Positions 36,110 through 47,701 of a stretch of 64,000 nt of DNA are shown here, piece after piece. The stretch comes from Scatophagus argus (taxonomy: Eukaryota; Chordata; Actinopteri; Scatophagidae), in NCBI RefSeq assembly GCF_020382885.2, contig NC_058493.1, forward strand, positions 29,500,067 through 29,564,066. The letters are read 5' to 3'. Below the pieces are notes generated by a model. That model searched no databases. It saw only the letters and a program-made list of their open reading frames with translations, and was not told the DNA's origin. Both the position numbers and the translations under genes were made by a program. How positions within the stretch are numbered: the first letter of the stretch is position 1; each line of letters starts with the position of its first letter.

Positions 36110-38020
36110 TCATGAAGCTTCTTATCAAAGGAAACTGATTCCAGTTCAGGTCATGAGGTCTGTCCTGTAATATGATAACTCTGCGCTGAGAGACAAATGG
36201 ATCTCGGTCTGCAGAGTCCCGAAGAGCTCGAGTTTTCTTGAAATTATTTGCAGGCATTAGGGGTAATAATTGAAAGTTAATTTTATCTTCCAGAGTTACT
36301 GTGTGTGACTCAGTACAAAATTCTGTTTTTGTTTGTTTTATATCCCACTTTTCGATTCAGAAATCTCACAGAGAAGGGACAAAGCAAACATGTTTGTTCA
36401 GTTCACATACTCAGGGGTTTTGTTCTGGTGTGACCAGCAGCTTAAGGTGGGTAATGTCAGCATTTTAGTGTTCCTATCACGGTGCTTTAACACTTACCAG
36501 CATCCTGTAATTGTGTTGAGTAGGTAGTGGTCAGTGGGTTTGTCAGAGCTTGTTTGGTAGCCCTTAGTCCCGCAGTGGGGAAATCCACAGAGGGAGACAG
36601 ACAGACAGACAGACAGCTAATGTTCTGTAAAATCAAAGCCAGGAGGCTGAGAAGCTCTGTGGCGATGACTCTGTGGATTCGTCATCACCACAGACATTTA
36701 GGTCGTCGGATTCGGTGATAACATAAAAAATGCAAATGAACACAGGTGTAAACAAACAGAGGAAGTGACTGTGAATGAACTGAATATCTTCCTGCAGCTG
36801 CAGTTGGTTTCAGGTTTCAGGCCGATGGTCAGGGGTTGTTCAGTTCAGGTGGAGACTCGCTGCAGCACTGAAACACCATCAGAACATTTATCATGATTAC
36901 TGTGACCAGCCAACTGTGATGATGACACCATGTTCCTGCTGCCGCAGCACATCGGCCTTCATCTGCTGTTTGCTGGACCTGCTCCATGTTAGACCTGCTC
37001 TCTGTTAGACCTGCTGTCTGTTGGACCTGCTGTCTGTTGGACCTGTTGTCTGAAGGATCTACTGTCTGATGGATCTACTGTCTGATGGACCTGCTGTCTG
37101 ATGGACCTGCTGTCTGAAGGATCTACTGTCTGATGGACCTGCTGTCTGTTGGACCTGCTGTCTGTTGGACCTGTTGTCTGAAGGATCTACTGTCTGATGG
37201 ATCTACTGTCTGATGGACCTGCTGTCTGTTAGACCTGCTGTCTGTTGGACCTGCTGTCTGTTGGACATGTTGTCTGAAGGACCTGCTGTCTGTTGGACCT
37301 GTTGTCTGAAGGATCAACTGTCTGATGGACCTGCTGTCTGTTGGACCTGCTGTCTGTTAGACCTGCTGCCTGTTGGACCATCTGTCTGATGGATCTACTG
37401 TCTGATGAACCTGCTGTCTGTTGGACCTGTTGACCGTTAGACCTGCTGTCTATTGCACCTCACTGACCCCATGGCAACATTATCCTTCCTGTTTACATCC
37501 ACCAAATCATTATGGGAACTGCATAAACTTAGAGAATGATGGCCTACAGGAATGAGATGAATAATAATAATAATAGGAACTATAGAAATACAGTAATATG
37601 AACTTTTGTTTTTCTATAAATATTTGTTGACATCACTGAGCTGGCATGCTCTTTCTACAAGTACCTCATAAAGTGTATATACTCCAGTAATTACAATACC
37701 TCAGTACTGAAGTAAAAATACTTTCCACCACAGGTGTGCAGAGCTTCATGTGTTGCTGGTTGCTGAGCTGACGCCTGTTAAAGTGCTTCTGTCCCCCAAA
37801 CGTCTCATGTGTCCACCACTTCAGGCCGATCGAACTCATTAATGTCTGCAGGATTGTGGCCCTGCTGGATCCTCAGTTTCACTTACACATTAATCTAATA
37901 TCAGCCACTTTACTCTGCTCCCCGTGTTTATACAAAGACTGAGTAGACTTTTCTTCTGAGGTCGACTGGCGTGCTATACTGACACCTGGTTTTGGGAGGT
38001 GGGACTGTCACACAGGAAAG
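36110..38020. other. Intergenic stretch downstream of cib2
   Basis: No gene recognised. Holds a GACA microsatellite at about 36595-36617, the 16-bp minisatellite at 36974-37459 and a short (ATA)n at about 37561-37575. Confidence 0.6.
36974..37459. repeat. Minisatellite, about 16-bp unit
   Basis: About 30 tandem copies of a unit close to GACCTGCTGTCTGTTG with variants (GATCTACTGTCTGATG, GACCTGTTGTCTGAAG). Variant units recur in blocks: the run at about 37040-37130 reappears at about 37165-37220, pointing to higher-order duplication. The reading frames inside are by-products of the unit. Confidence 0.92.
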
Positions 38021-38023
38021 GCT

Positions 38024-38697
38024 TATTATATATTATTTTATGTCACTAACTGTGTGTCCAGTTCTCCTCGTAGTCTTGTGTCTCTCCCTCCCTTTCTCTC
38101 TCTCTGTATCTTTCTGCAGGTATCTCTCCATCCAGATCTTCATGTTGAACTGCAGCTCTATGACCAACCCAATGTCTACTGTTGACATCTGCCTGTCATT
38201 CTTCCGTGCACCGACTATCGGCGGGGTGGTTCTCCCTACGGGCCGAAATTGAACTGATAGGATCTTGATTTTCAACAGCACATAGAAAATACATGAATGT
38301 TACAGCAGTTCATTATAATTTCATTATTATAATTTCAGTCTTGTGAAATGTTAAAATCATATTGAGGTGGTATCAAAAAGTGAAACTAAACAGTTGAGAT
38401 TTTGTTTTATTTGTCCTTTTAGTAAAGTCATTTCTCATGTTGTTAACTGCTTTCCTGCCTGTACAACATCCACTGCACGTCTGCCCGTCCTGGGTGAGGG
38501 ATCCCTCCTCTGTTGCTCACCCTGAGGTTTCTTCCATTTTTTCCTGTTAAAGGTTTTTCTGGGAGTTTTTCCTTAGTCGATGTGAGGGTCAAAGGGCAGA
38601 GGATGTTGCTGATGTTATGTTAAGCCCTTTGAGACAAACTGCTTGTAAAAATGGGCTGTACAAATAAAGTTGTCTTGTCTTGTCTTGTCTTATAACA
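38024..38697 (+). mobile_element. Dispersed repeat 'A', copy 2
   Basis: Plus-strand counterpart of 29367-30062; shared landmarks are TTATGTCACTAACTGTGTGT, GGCGGGGTGGTTCTCCCTAC, GGGTGAGGGATCCCTCCTCT and the tail GGGCTGTACAAATAAAGTTG then (TCTTG)n. Lies on the opposite side of cib2 in inverted orientation to copy 1. Confidence 0.82.
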
Positions 38698-38819
38698 ACT
38701 GTTATTATTGTGACCTCCAAAATACAGATTTGTAATCTGCATCCTTGAATCCTTGCAGAAGATGCCTGTCATGAATAAATAAATAAAGAAATTATTAATA
38801 TTTTATTATTATTAAAAAC

Positions 38820-39260
38820 AAGAGTAGACGTCGCATCGACCGCTACTGCCTGTTGGCGCTGATGAGCCGTGGGGCCGCCATCTTGGACCGGTCACCCACT
38901 CCACTCAGTGTAATCTGTTTGGCAGGCGCAGTGAAGTGTCAAAGCATTTAATCAATCATAACTCGCTGATTTCCACGAGTTTTTTGCTGCAAATGCGTCA
39001 TACATGTAGCTATGATACAGGACACATGGTTTGGCGTATATTAATATTCATAGTGGGCTTAACGGTAATAGAATAGTCTGATATATGCCATGTATGATAG
39101 GTATTTTGCAAAACACACAATGCAGAAGCAGATGGTGGCAGTAAAAGCACGACTCAGCCAGGAAGTGGAAATGCCGCCACACACTCTCATCTGGTGTTTC
39201 AGACCTGCATAGCAAAGCGGGGAGAGAATAAAAACGTAGATTCTCAAGTTAAACACAAGA
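38820..39260. other. Unclassified intergenic block
   Basis: Non-simple sequence including GGGCCGCCATCTTGGACCGG, a phrase reminiscent of DNA-transposon or retroelement ends. No coding frame or terminal repeats found. Confidence 0.3.
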
Positions 39261-39640
39261 AATTGACAACTCCTCACACAAAAACATATTTACACATGTA
39301 CAAAGTTGCTAATGACAGGTTTCATTTTAAAATTTTTTAATCATGAAATTTTTTATTTTATTTTTTAATTTTCCCTCAAATGCCCCCAAAAGACTCTTCA
39401 CTGTGGTCTTTGCTCTGTTCTCTTGCCATGGCGTTCTTCTTCTCTCCTTCCAGACTTTCCACTCTTGCTAAGGCTTCATTGACTCCGGCCTTAAGAGAGG
39501 CAGGAGAGGCACAGCCATGATCCTACAGGAAGAGGGGTGGGCGTGGTTTGATCGTCTCAGCTCACACTCATCAGTTTGACACCACTCGAGTGTGACCCAC
39601 ATTCTGTCTTATAGTCATCAGCTGTCGAAGACACTGCACT

Positions 39641-39650
39641 GTGTGTGTGT

Positions 39651-39729
<79 letters not shown>
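39641..39729. repeat. (GT)n microsatellite, 89 bp
   Basis: Almost uninterrupted GT run with one GTAT interruption near its start; the longest dinucleotide array in the window. Confidence 0.97.
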
Positions 39730-39730
<1 letters not shown>

Positions 39731-40184
39731 CAGGAGGCACTCTTTTTTTGTCCATGTGTGATTCACCGTGACATGTCGTTCTGCGCATGTCACGTCATCG
39801 CAGCGTTTCCGCACAGTTTCAGCAGACGCGCTGTGTTTTGCTTTGTCCTGTCGGACGACTTCAGTGAATGTCCTAGTTGCGTTTCTGTCACGTTAATATG
39901 TTTGTTTGTAGTTTCTTTCGCTCGCGGAGCTTTCGTTCAAGTTAAACCGGAAGACGTTTTTTCTGTGTCTAAAGCTCCGTCAGGACGTGACGTCAGGGAG
40001 GCCCATCCAACAGGAAGCTTCAAATAAAAATGAGTTAGTTTTAGGTTTTTAATAAAGCAGGTGATGATGAGAATAACTGTACAAAGAAGTCACAAAACAC
40101 AGACTTATACCCAAAGATGTAAAGATGACTGATTCAATCTAATCTATCAATCAAAGACTAAATTTTCACACGAAGGACGCGACT

Positions 40185-40256
40185 GGTTCCATGGTGTAAT
40201 GGTTAGCACTCTGGACTCTGAATCCAGCGATCCGAGTTCAAATCTCGGTGGAACCT
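40185..40256 (+). tRNA. tRNA-Gln (anticodon CUG)
   Basis: 72 nt with full cloverleaf. The acceptor stem GGTTCC pairs with GGAACC and U is the discriminator. The D-arm/A box is TGGTGTAATGGTTAGC. The anticodon arm is CTGGA-CTCTGAA-TCCAG with CTG at 34-36. The T-arm/B box is CCGAGTTCAAATCTCGG. No CCA is encoded and there is no intron, as expected for a eukaryotic tRNA. A TTTT Pol III terminator follows at 40259-40263. All stems pair perfectly, so this is a functional gene rather than a SINE head. Confidence 0.96.
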
Positions 40257-40289
40257 GAGTTTTGTTCTCTTCACATGTGACCTCCGTGT

Positions 40290-40457
40290 TACAGACAAAA
40301 TGAGATAAATACTTTATTGATCCCAACGGAAATTCAGTAACCAGAAGCATCAGTGCAAAGACAAAATCACAGATCAGCTTGCAAAAAAGAATTAAAAGTA
40401 AAAAGTACTGAAATACAGTAGTAGTATGAGTAGAGTATGAATAAGTATAGAAATAAA

Positions 40458-40501
<44 letters not shown>

Positions 40502-40690
40502 AAACAATACAATGGCATGCAAACAATTACTGAGTGACAAATGAGTGTCTGTCCATGAAGCAGGACAGAGACAGCAGCCTTAATGTGCTGCTCTGCCTGT
40601 TTAAGATGCTGTGCAGAGGGTGATGGACACCATGGACCTGAGTTTGTTCAGAGTCCTCTCCTCTGCCACAGATACTCACCTTAAGTTAAA
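40290..40690 (-). mobile_element. LINE 3' end fragment (Rex1/CR1-like), antisense
   Basis: ATACTTTATTGATCCCAACG followed by GAAATTCAG is the antisense end of a CR1/Rex-type UTR. Further along, TGCTGCTCTGCCTGTTTAAG and ACCTGAGTTTGTTCAGAGTC are degenerate reverse-transcriptase C-terminal sequence read in reverse. It starts about 30 bp after the tRNA and contains a (TA)n run. Confidence 0.55.
40461..40496. repeat. (TA)n microsatellite
   Basis: Pure alternating TA run in the LINE fragment next to the tRNA. Confidence 0.95.
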
Positions 40691-41639
40691 GATGAAGCAA
40701 AGAACTGAAGTAAACGTATGGTCTGCTCAGTATGAAGACAAACAGGCTACAGTGAGGACAAAGATGAGCAGGTTCTGGACCTGGTCTTAACCACCCTGTT
40801 CGTCATAATCCTGCTCAGGTTTACAAAGTTAATCTGCAAGAATACTCCTTGCAAGGTAATTCTCTCTGTGGTTAAGTAAAAACACAGACTTTACACAAAG
40901 TTATGATTATTTTTGTGCGAATAAAAACACCAAAAAGCTTGTCTAAAACAAATAAGTATTATATTGATCAGTATTGTACAGACAGAATGTCGTGAAGTAC
41001 AGCTATAAACATTAGCTTAGTAATATTGTCAAAGTTATTTGGCAGCCTGTTAATCTGGTAACATGTGGGGACCCCTGCTGGTGACTTTACATAACTACAA
41101 GTGATCACAGGCTGTCTCACGTACTGCTGTTCATTCATGTTAAACAGAGAAATAACGCATCACACACTTTGTGTGATATTGACAACAACAATGATAATAA
41201 GACATTTAAATAAATAAACAGTTTGCTCCATTTAGGTAACCTTTTCATGGTCTGGTAACCCGTGGATGAAAGTTTACTGTGGGATTTACCCTGTTGCATA
41301 TTGCTGGCATATTTTACGTTCGAACAGCAGAGCAGCAGGTGCTGTCGTAAGTTCAGTGAGAGCAGAGAGGAGAAATGAGCTCAGACTGAGCTGTCCTACA
41401 TTCACATCCAGCCAAGTGTACAAGACGTCTGCAGCCAAACTTTGTCAGCCAACACATGAAGAAATAAAACAACTTTGTTAGAGATGAACTGAGTGAACCA
41501 CAAAGAAGCCTCTGCTGAGTTCATTAACTGTTGCAGTGCATTAATGTTCAAATAAATCTGTGTAGTCCATAGGAGTATGCAGATTGGTCCTGCATGGTGT
41601 CAGTTTCATATGGTTAGCCCAGCGTCAGCACAAAGGAAA

Positions 41640-41975
41640 GCATGAGCAGTGACAGGACTCGGTCTTAAAGCTGCTGCTGCTTCATGTCAAAGGAGCCAGC
41701 TGAGGTGGATCAGACATCTGATCATTATGCTTCCTGGTCACCGCTCTTTGGAGGTTTTCCAAGCACATCCAACTGGGAGGAGACCCTGGGGTAGACCCAA
41801 AGCCATCTGGTGGGCTTACATTTCCCATCTGGCAAGGGAAGGCCTCGGGATCCCCCTCGAGGAGCTGGAAAATGCTGCTGAGGAGAGGGACATCTGGAAA
41901 TCAGTGCGTAGCCTACGGCCACCATCACCCGACCTCGGATGAGTGGATGAAGCTGGATGAATGAATGGATGCTTG
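41640..41975 (+). mobile_element. Non-LTR retrotransposon C-terminal fragment
   Basis: The plus-strand frame 41649-41942 has SQLRWIRHLIIMLPGHRSLE, FQAHPTGRRPWGRPKAIWW and LAREGLGIPLEELENAAEER, a block found at the C-terminal end of many teleost LINE polyproteins. It is followed by a (TGGATGAA)n-type tail at 41940-41970. Upstream RT domains are absent. Confidence 0.65.
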
Positions 41976-42239
41976 CTGCTGACTCAAGTGTGTTTCTATA
42001 ATTACACACCATGCAGCCAAGCATAAAAGCCAACAAAGCATTTTGTGTGGGTGGACAAAAAGCAGTTGTGGTAAGGATGCCATCTTTCTTGACACTAAAT
42101 GAAGGACAGACAGTAGTGTGGGTATGCTGTGGGGGAAAGTGGGGCCAGTCTCAACATGTCTACTGTGTCCATGGATGTACTGTTACTGCGCTTGACTGAG
42201 TTAAAGACAAGTCATTACGTGAAAAGTCACATATTTAAT

Positions 42240-43485
42240 TTGTGACCCAGAGGTTTTAAGCAACTATAGACCAATATCCAACCTTCCATTTCTTTCCAAG
42301 ATCCTTGAAAGAACAGTTGCCAATCAGCTATGTGACTTTCTTCAAAATAATAACTTATTTGAGAATTTTGAATCTGGCTTTAGAGCTCATCATAGCACAG
42401 AAACAGCATTGGTCAAAGTCACAAATGACCTCCTACTGGCATCAGACAAGGGACTTATCTCTGTCCTTGTACTGTTAGACCTTAGTGCTGCATTTGACAC
42501 CACTGACCACTCTATATTACTGCACAGATTGGAACACCTAATTGGCATCAAAGGAACTGGAATAAGTTGGTTTCAGTCCTATTTATCAGATCGATCTCAA
42601 TTTGTTCATGTTAATGATACATCGTCCACACTCACAAAAGTTAGTCATGGAGTTCCCCAAGGTCCTTGGACCAGTATTATTCAGCCTGTATATGCTCCCC
42701 ATCAGTGATATTATTAGGAAACACTTTAGTTATCAAGCTCCTCTACTGTGGAACCAACTTCCAGTTTCGATCCGGGAGGCAGACACCCTTTCTACTTTTA
42801 AGAGTAGATTTAAACTTTCCTCTTTGATAAGGCTTATAGTTAGGGTTGGCCTAGCCTGGCCCCTAGTTATGCTGCTATAGACTTAGACTGCCAGGGAATT
42901 CCCATGATGCACTGAGCTCTTTCTTCCTCTCCCTTTCCTTCTGAACACATTTATGTCCCATTAATGCATATGACTAACTCAGCTTCTTCCCTGGAGTGCT
43001 TTCTGGTCTCTCAGGTTCTCATGGATCGTGGTTGGACCTCCTGCTGTGGTCCTGCTCGAAACTCACTGCGATTACTACTGTTTAGTCATAATCTGTTTTA
43101 ATTCTGTTACTACTCTGTACAGCTACTGCCATTATTACTGTCACCAATACTGCTATCATAATCACCATAGTACCTCCTGTATACTTCATTATCATTATCT
43201 ACAGTCCCCGTCCCCCCCCTCTCTCCCTCTCTCTCAACCCAGCCGGTCAAGGCAGATGGCCGCCCATCTTGAGCCGGGGTCTGCTCCGAGGTTTCTGCCT
43301 TCTAAAAGGCAGTTTTTCCTCTCCACTGTCACCAAGTGCTTTCTCAAGGGGGATGTTGGGTTCTCTGGATTACAGTTTAATTAAAGAGTTTGGTCTGGAC
43401 CTGCTCGGATTGGAAAGTGTCATGAGATAACTTTTGTTGTGAATTGGCGCTATATAAATAAAGTGAATTGAATTGAATTGAATCT
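42240..43485 (+). mobile_element. L2/Maui LINE fragment with internal deletion
   Basis: Reverse transcriptase motifs NYRPISNL-like (at about 42265), TALVKVTNDLLLAS, LLDLSAAFDTTDHSILLHRL, QSYLSDRSQFVHVN and SHGVPQG run into a jump at about 42700-42725. The sequence then continues directly with the C-terminal SYQAPLLWNQLPVSIREADT. The catalytic YADD section is deleted. The 3' UTR continues to GGCGCTATATAAATAAAGTG and a (AATTG)n tail at 43485. The copy is 5' truncated. Confidence 0.85.
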
Positions 43486-44279
43486 GTGCTGCATCTGTTT
43501 CTGCAGTCTAACTGTCAAAAGTCGCAAGAGCTTGGCACACAAGAACAAATGAGACAATCCTGGATGTCCCTGCATCCTGAACTGCTACAGAGTTGGTCCA
43601 TACTGACTGAGTGTTCTCATTTTCAGTTTCATTAGTGTGGTGACAGAGCCACAGAGGTCCACAAAGTCCTGGTGTGTCTTCATTTTGAACTTCTGAACTT
43701 CCTCATAAACATCTGTGATGCAAAGGGTTTTTTTTAACGGCTTGGTTCTTCATCCTCCCCAGAGCCCCAGTGCGTCTCCTCCCAGGAGACATGAAGTATG
43801 AAGTAAGAGCAGCTGACTTTGGAGGAGGCAATCAACAGCTGGATGAAGAGGCAGCAACTGTGTGCAAACACAAGGCGAAATTTCATGCCAGTGTCACAGT
43901 GTCAACAAAGGCAAAGAAATCACACGGTTCATATCACTAGAAAGCAGACTGTTTCGTCATATATCTCTGAAATAATTGACTGATTATCTCCTCACAGCCT
44001 GGCTGAACTGGGCAGTTAGCTATCAGAATGTGATTGCAGGCACTGCTTGCCTGGTGAACTGGCAATGTCTGCTGGTTCGGCTGTGATGGCTTTCATATTC
44101 AGCTCATAGTTTCCAGACAGAATCGGCTTTACTGGCCAAGTATGTGAAGGAATTCGACTCTGGTTTATTCGTTGCTTTCAGTGTGCTTCGACAGGAACAG
44201 ACTGAGGGGTAGAGAACAAATGATCAACACTGAGGGTGAACCACCACTGACAAACACATGAGTCTCAGTCATGTGTTCT

Positions 44280-44375
44280 CAATTCAATTCAGTTTATTTA
44301 TATAGCGCCAATTCGCAGCAAAAGTCATCTCATGACACTTTCCAATTAGAGCAGGTCGAGACCAAACTCTGTTCT
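44280..44375 (-). mobile_element. L2/Maui 3' tail fragment, antisense
   Basis: CAATTCAATTCAGTTTATTT, ATAGCGCCAATTCGCAGCAA and GAGCAGGTCGAGACCAAACT match the last 100 bp of the L2 UTR in reverse. Confidence 0.8.
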
Positions 44376-45444
44376 GAGCCATGAAAAACACAAACAGGTG
44401 ATCTCATCTGGTGGTGCTGCTGTTCTGTCTGGGAGTGGACCAGGTGGTCAGTTAATAGAACGTCCCAGCTCATACTGGACAGCCCTGAACAGGATGTGTT
44501 CAGCCAGTCCTCGGACTGGAGGCAGGGGTCATCAGTGGCATCTGGCCTAACTGATGCTAACTGATGTTATGTTTGCTTCACACAACTAGAAAATTAGATC
44601 TGAAAGCTCAAGTTTGTTTGTAATTCAGCTGTAATAAATACAGCAGAAACTAAACGTGGTTTCTGTGGGACCAGACAAGACAACACAGAGATCATCTAAA
44701 ATGTGGACTAACCTTTAAACACCACCAGTGTCCTGAGGCTCAGGACTGATGGAGGTTTGTTCTCAGCAGAATCAGGTCAGCTGAGGCGAGAGCACAGAGG
44801 AGTGTGTGTTTTCTGTGGGGTGGGGGCGTCCGTTTGAGGGAGGTGATGATAAATCATCGTGCTGGGTGTGCATTTGTGTGCTTCTTGTTGAGTGTGAGTG
44901 AAAGTTAAACTGAGATACGCAGCCAGCTGGTTTCCCACAGAGCTTTAAACAATGTGACTGACTGCCATCACTTGGCTCCAAGCTGCTGCTGGGGGGTCCA
45001 GACTCCAACACTGACCACATATTTTAATCAAGGGGAACATGTGGACTCATCTCACCTCGTTCCCGGTGGAAAAAGCCGGATTTCCTCAGCTGCAGTTCTG
45101 CCAAGGTAAACGATCACACACACGTTGGCTGAGTTACAAGCAGACACACACTCACACACTCCCAGGACACACTGGGTCTGTGACCCAGGAGAACTCACTG
45201 ATGGCTGCCAACAGCTCAGCCCACAGACCAGATCGAGTATAGACCATCTGAGGACACACACCTGGTTTTACTCTGACAGGGAGATCCTAGAAACCAGAAA
45301 CATAGCCTGTATTTAATCTACTCTGGGAATTAAATTCAAGGAAAAGCCAACAGTGAATGCGCATCCTAACACTTTGTTGTGGTGTCACAGCTGATAAACC
45401 TTCTCCCTCAGTGAATCACTCAGACCAGCAAACACACGTGGAAC

Positions 45445-45830
45445 GTCAGAATCAGAAATACTTTATTGATTCCTGGGGGTAATTGGGTTTGTTACAGTTG
45501 ATGTAAAACAAGAATAGAAATCCACAGGCCAATGAATGATAATAACATAAATGTAAAATTTAACAAAAATATAAAAATAAACATAAAATAAATCTAAAAA
45601 GTATGTGTGAAAAATAGAGCAAATAGAAGGTGGGAGATGTAATCCTGTGGTAAAATGGTTTGTTCAGTTTCCCCCGATTGTGTTATCGTTCTGTGTAACA
45701 CCTGAGCAGGTAGAGACGATCCCGGCTGAGCCTCAGCTGTTGGTCCTGTTTGGGGGGTTGGTGTCTGCTCTGGACTTGATGAGGACTGAGTGAGGACAGG
45801 GGGACTAGGATGGCTGGTGAGACATCCCAA
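45445..45830 (-). mobile_element. LINE 3' end fragment, antisense
   Basis: CAGAATCAGAAATACTTTAT and TGATTCCTGGGGGTAATTGG are the antisense end of a Rex/CR1-like UTR. It is followed by AT-rich UTR and CTCAGCTGTTGGTCCTGTTT, which is probably decayed coding sequence. Confidence 0.5.
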
Positions 45831-46038
45831 AGGAACCAGAGAGGAAGCTGACCCTCCTCAGTCAGGATGGGAGTCAGCAGCGCTGCTCACTCAGGCGTGT
45901 TTCAATGAGTACTGGACTCTAAAACACCCATATGCCCCCCAACACACATCCCCAATTTATTCAGCATCAGACACACTCACACACACACACACACACCACA
46001 AACAGTTGAGGATGCTGAAAAAGTCTGAAAAAGTTAAC

Positions 46039-46044
46039 TTTATT
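46039..46044 (-). terminator. hsd11b2: Candidate hsd11b2 poly(A) signal
   Basis: AATAAA on the minus strand, about 1.66 kb past the hsd11b2 stop. The intervening 46.05-47.70 kb has few repeats, consistent with a long 3' UTR. Confidence 0.4.
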
Positions 46045-47701
46045 TCTAGCAAAGTATGAACCAAGTGAACATTTTGCATATTTTTGTTGTTTTTTTAAAA
46101 TTTCGTTTAAATACAAAATTCACAGTTTAAGTCATGATAACAGAACAGATGCCATAAATAGTTTGATTCACAAACAAAAATCAGGCTGACAAACGAACAG
46201 AGCAGGTCAGGTGAGACTCGAACGCACAGAAAACCGACCGACCGACCAGACGAGGCTCATGTTCTGCCGGGTTCGTCACGTCAGGAGAAAACAGCTGCTA
46301 CACGTTTTTTTGACTTTCATCCGTTGAATCACGATGACGGAACATTGAGACATCCTGAACATGAAAATAAACTCCAGCTGGTCTGTGTGCTTGTTCTCTG
46401 ACACGAACAAGAAAACTGCATTTTTTGTTTCATAAACATGAAGACTCAAGGAAACAAAACCAAAATATAAGTGGACTGTCTGGTTTTCAGCTCAGAGCTT
46501 TCAAACTGCTGAATTTAATGCTGATGTCCAAGGGACATGAAAACAGAACTTCTGCTTTTCTTCTTCTGCTCTAACCTCAAACAGCACATTTTAACACTCA
46601 CAGACACTTAAAAATGGATCTTTCAACTTTTGAAAACACTGAAGTGACCAGGGTGAGGGGACACAGGGGACTCGGGGGACAGACCCCCCCCTCTGAAAAC
46701 CAATTTAAGGTACAGTAACATGTTTTGGTTTTGTGAGTATAAAACAAACAACACTGAATGTGTGCTTTTGTTTTGAAAGTCTGGGTTTTTTTTCAGGATA
46801 AAGAGATAACACATGTAACTGTGTTGTGGTCTGAAGGTGAACTGCACTCAGGTGTCAGGAACACGTGGGCTGATGGGTGGAGGCGTCACTACAGCAGCGC
46901 ACTTGTTTCAGGGTTCTCAACGTACCGTGTGGGTGGAGTTTGTTTCTCGTTTTACACAATGTGTCCCCACAGATTTCTGATCTGAAGACAGACAATCTGA
47001 AGTGACATCGTCAGGTGGTTTACTTGTACTGATTTTGTCAGGTTTGTCAGAAACTGTGGAGGCTTGCTGTTACCGCAGCAACCGATTCTGCTAGCCTGTC
47101 AGGCTACTGTCGCTGGTTAGCTCATCACAAAGGACACATTTCACAGGGACACATCCTGGTCAAACTGTGAGTACACAGAACTACAGAACTAAGGTAAGCA
47201 CAGAGGATCAAAAGTCAGTTGTTGAGTAAGAAATGATTGGAATATGCTTGTAATGAAGATAAAATAAAGTGTAATTAAGCAGACAAACCAGGATGAGCAT
47301 GTTTGTGTTCACGTTTTTGGTTCTTTTCTTCTAACATTGCATGAACAAGCTGCTGTAGTGTTCGATCCACCGTATCTCTCGTGTTTCTGTCCTCTGCATA
47401 GTGAAGGCACATGAAGTCAGTGAGATCTGATCTCACTGGTGGAGGTGATGTGTTCTCTGATCGATCAGACCCTGCCCCTGTCAGTCCCCTCCCAGCTACA
47501 GTTGCACCCTTGCTGTCCACAAGGGAAGATCACCAGGCCAGACAACACAGGAACAAAACAGAAACCATTTAGGTGCATGACTATGATCCCTTCAACAGTT
47601 TAAAAACAGCACATAGGAAAGGACAGGATACAGCTCTATGAGTGAAGTGGTCCTCTACTGCTGCAGGGTTGTAACACCTGGACATTTCTACCATCTCACA
47701 G
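46045..47701 (-). other. hsd11b2: Probable hsd11b2 3' UTR
   Basis: Mostly unique AT-rich sequence without retroelements. A minus-strand open frame of 81 codons at 47520-47275 (starts MDSKGATVAGRG, contains TDFMCLHYAEDRNTRDTVDR) is the only notable frame. It resembles nothing I know. Confidence 0.4.

Noticed and set aside
36974..37459. CRISPR-like array of direct repeats
   Set aside because: Units are contiguous without unique spacers and this is a vertebrate genome; it is a minisatellite.
29367..38697. Possible pair of long terminal repeats of an endogenous retrovirus around cib2
   Set aside because: The two copies are inverted, have a LINE-type tail and enclose a normal host gene; no gag, pol or env frame lies between them.
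39557..39814. Open frames of poly-(Thr-His) or poly-(Cys-Val)
   Set aside because: Translation of a pure GT microsatellite.
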